A stretch of DNA of 5,851 bases from an uncultured Eubacteriales bacterium (GTDB taxonomy: Bacteria; Bacillota; Clostridia; Lachnospirales; Lachnospiraceae), in assembly GCA_900549105.1 (NCBI GenBank), contig URND01000154.1, positions 1 through 5,851 on the forward strand. Direction: 5' to 3'. Positions 5,209-5,851 of the stretch are shown one piece after another. The notes under the pieces are model-generated. The model did not search any database. It saw nothing but the letters and a program-made list of their open reading frames with translations, and was not told the origin of the DNA. How positions within the stretch are numbered: position 1 is the first letter of the stretch; every line of letters starts with the position of its first letter. Both the position numbers and the translations under genes were made by a program.

Positions 5209-5851
5209 TCACATAACACCAAAAATCGCCATAAATACACCGGCGGCAACTGCCGTACCGATAACACCGGCCACATTTGGTCCCATAGCGTGCATCAAAA
5301 GGAAATTGGTCGGATCCTCTTCCGCCCCCACCTTCTGAGATACACGGGCCGCCATAGGCACAGCGGAAACACCGGCTGAACCGATAAGCGGATTAATCTT
5401 TCCTCCGGTCAGCCTGCAGAGAAGCTTTCCGAAAAGCACGCCGGATGCGGTTCCTATAGCAAAGGCAATCAAACCGAGAGCCACAATACCCAGTGTCTGA
5501 AGATTTATAAAGGCTTCCGCACTCGTTGTGGCGCCGACGCTTGTTCCAAGAATAATAACAACAATGTACATCAGGGCATTGGATGCCGTTTCCGTAAGCT
5601 GTTTAACAACGCCGGATTCCCGGAAAAGATTTCCGAGCATCAGCATGCCAACCAGCGGCGCTGTTGTCGGCAGAATCAAAACAACAACAATTGTAACAAC
5701 AATCGGGAACAATATCTTTTCCAGCTTGGAAACCGGGCGAAGCTGTTCCATTTTTATGGACCGCTCTTTTTTCGTCGTCAAAAGGCGCATGATCGGCGGC
5801 TGAATAATCGGCACCAGAGACATATAAGAATATGCCGCTACCGCGATCGGT
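5209..5851 (-). CDS. oadB: Na+-translocating decarboxylase beta subunit, C-terminal 213 residues, cut by window edge
   Basis: This integral membrane subunit decarboxylates carboxybiotin and couples it to Na+ export. Only the C-terminal half is in the window; the frame is open to the right edge with family sequence (PIAVAAYSYM), so the ATG at 5823 is internal and not the start. Visible motifs are SYMSLVPIIQPPIM at the left of the fragment and GKINPLIGSAGVSAVPMAARVSQ near its end. Counting without gaps from the known Klebsiella OadB, essential N373, G377, S382 and R389 correspond to fragment residues 153, 157, 162 and 169, and Y229 to residue 9; all are conserved. Several hydrophobic segments fit membrane helices, including FPIVVTIVVVLIL, a second at MYIVVIILGTSVG and a third near IVALGLIAFAIG, with a last one at the C-terminus (AGVFMAIFGVM). 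oadA follows after 30 bases. Related glutaconyl-CoA or methylmalonyl-CoA decarboxylase beta subunits are very similar; the neighbouring OadA favours oxaloacetate. Confidence 0.95.
   Translation of the reverse strand, partial: PIAVAAYSYMSLVPIIQPPIMRLLTTKKERSIKMEQLRPVSKLEKILFPIVVTIVVVLILPTTAPLVGMLMLGNLFRESGVVKQLTETASNALMYIVVIILGTSVGATTSAEAFINLQTLGIVALGLIAFAIGTASGVLFGKLLCRLTGGKINPLIGSAGVSAVPMAARVSQKVGAEEDPTNFLLMHAMGPNVAGVIGTAVAAGVFMAIFGVM

Noticed and set aside
5209..5823. A short membrane protein starting at the ATG at 5823
   Set aside because: The frame continues to the window edge with OadB-like sequence, so this ATG is an internal methionine of a gene cut by the edge.

Overview
The window looks like a chromosomal segment from an anaerobic Bacillota, most likely of the Clostridia/Lachnospiraceae type. 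This is inferred from gene content and protein style, not from a search: a clostridial acetyl-CoA thiolase, an oxygen-sensitive class III ribonucleotide reductase, a sodium-pump type decarboxylase, strong AGGAGG-like ribosome binding sites and AT-rich intergenic DNA. There are four protein genes, two of them cut by the window edges. I see no mobile element, CRISPR array, tRNA or rRNA.

Layout. At 1-861 (minus strand) lies the N-terminal 287 residues of an acetyl-CoA acetyltransferase (thiolase); the rest lies left of the window. At 862-1319 is a 458-base AT-rich divergent control region. It carries two overlapping sigma-A-like promoters for the thiolase, a Rex-like operator in the thiolase leader, two small hairpins, a tandem pair of NrdR boxes 31 bp apart and a near-consensus promoter for nrdD. 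At 1320-3689 (plus strand) is nrdD, encoding a 789-residue anaerobic ribonucleoside-triphosphate reductase with an N-terminal ATP cone, a zinc/glycyl-radical C-terminal region and an additional fused redoxin domain with a CPNC motif. At 3708-3756 a long hairpin sits between two convergent genes and probably terminates transcription from both sides. At 3766-5178 (minus strand) is oadA, a carboxyltransferase subunit without a biotin domain. At 5209-5851 (minus strand) is the C-terminal part of oadB, the membrane subunit of the same Na+-translocating decarboxylase; it lies 30 bases upstream of oadA in one transcription unit.

How they work together. OadA and OadB should form part of a biotin-dependent decarboxylase (oxaloacetate is the likeliest substrate) that drives Na+ export; its biotin carrier must be encoded elsewhere, probably upstream of oadB. 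The thiolase condenses two acetyl-CoA, the entry to butyrate-type fermentation, and its Rex-like site suggests control by the NADH/NAD+ ratio. NrdD makes dNTPs without oxygen, and its NrdR boxes suggest control by nucleotide pools. The genes share an anaerobic lifestyle rather than one pathway.

I found no wholly new system. The most notable points are the NrdD-redoxin fusion, a Trp (W175) where I expect the second active-site Cys of NrdD, and the well-formed NrdR and Rex-like operators in one divergent region.
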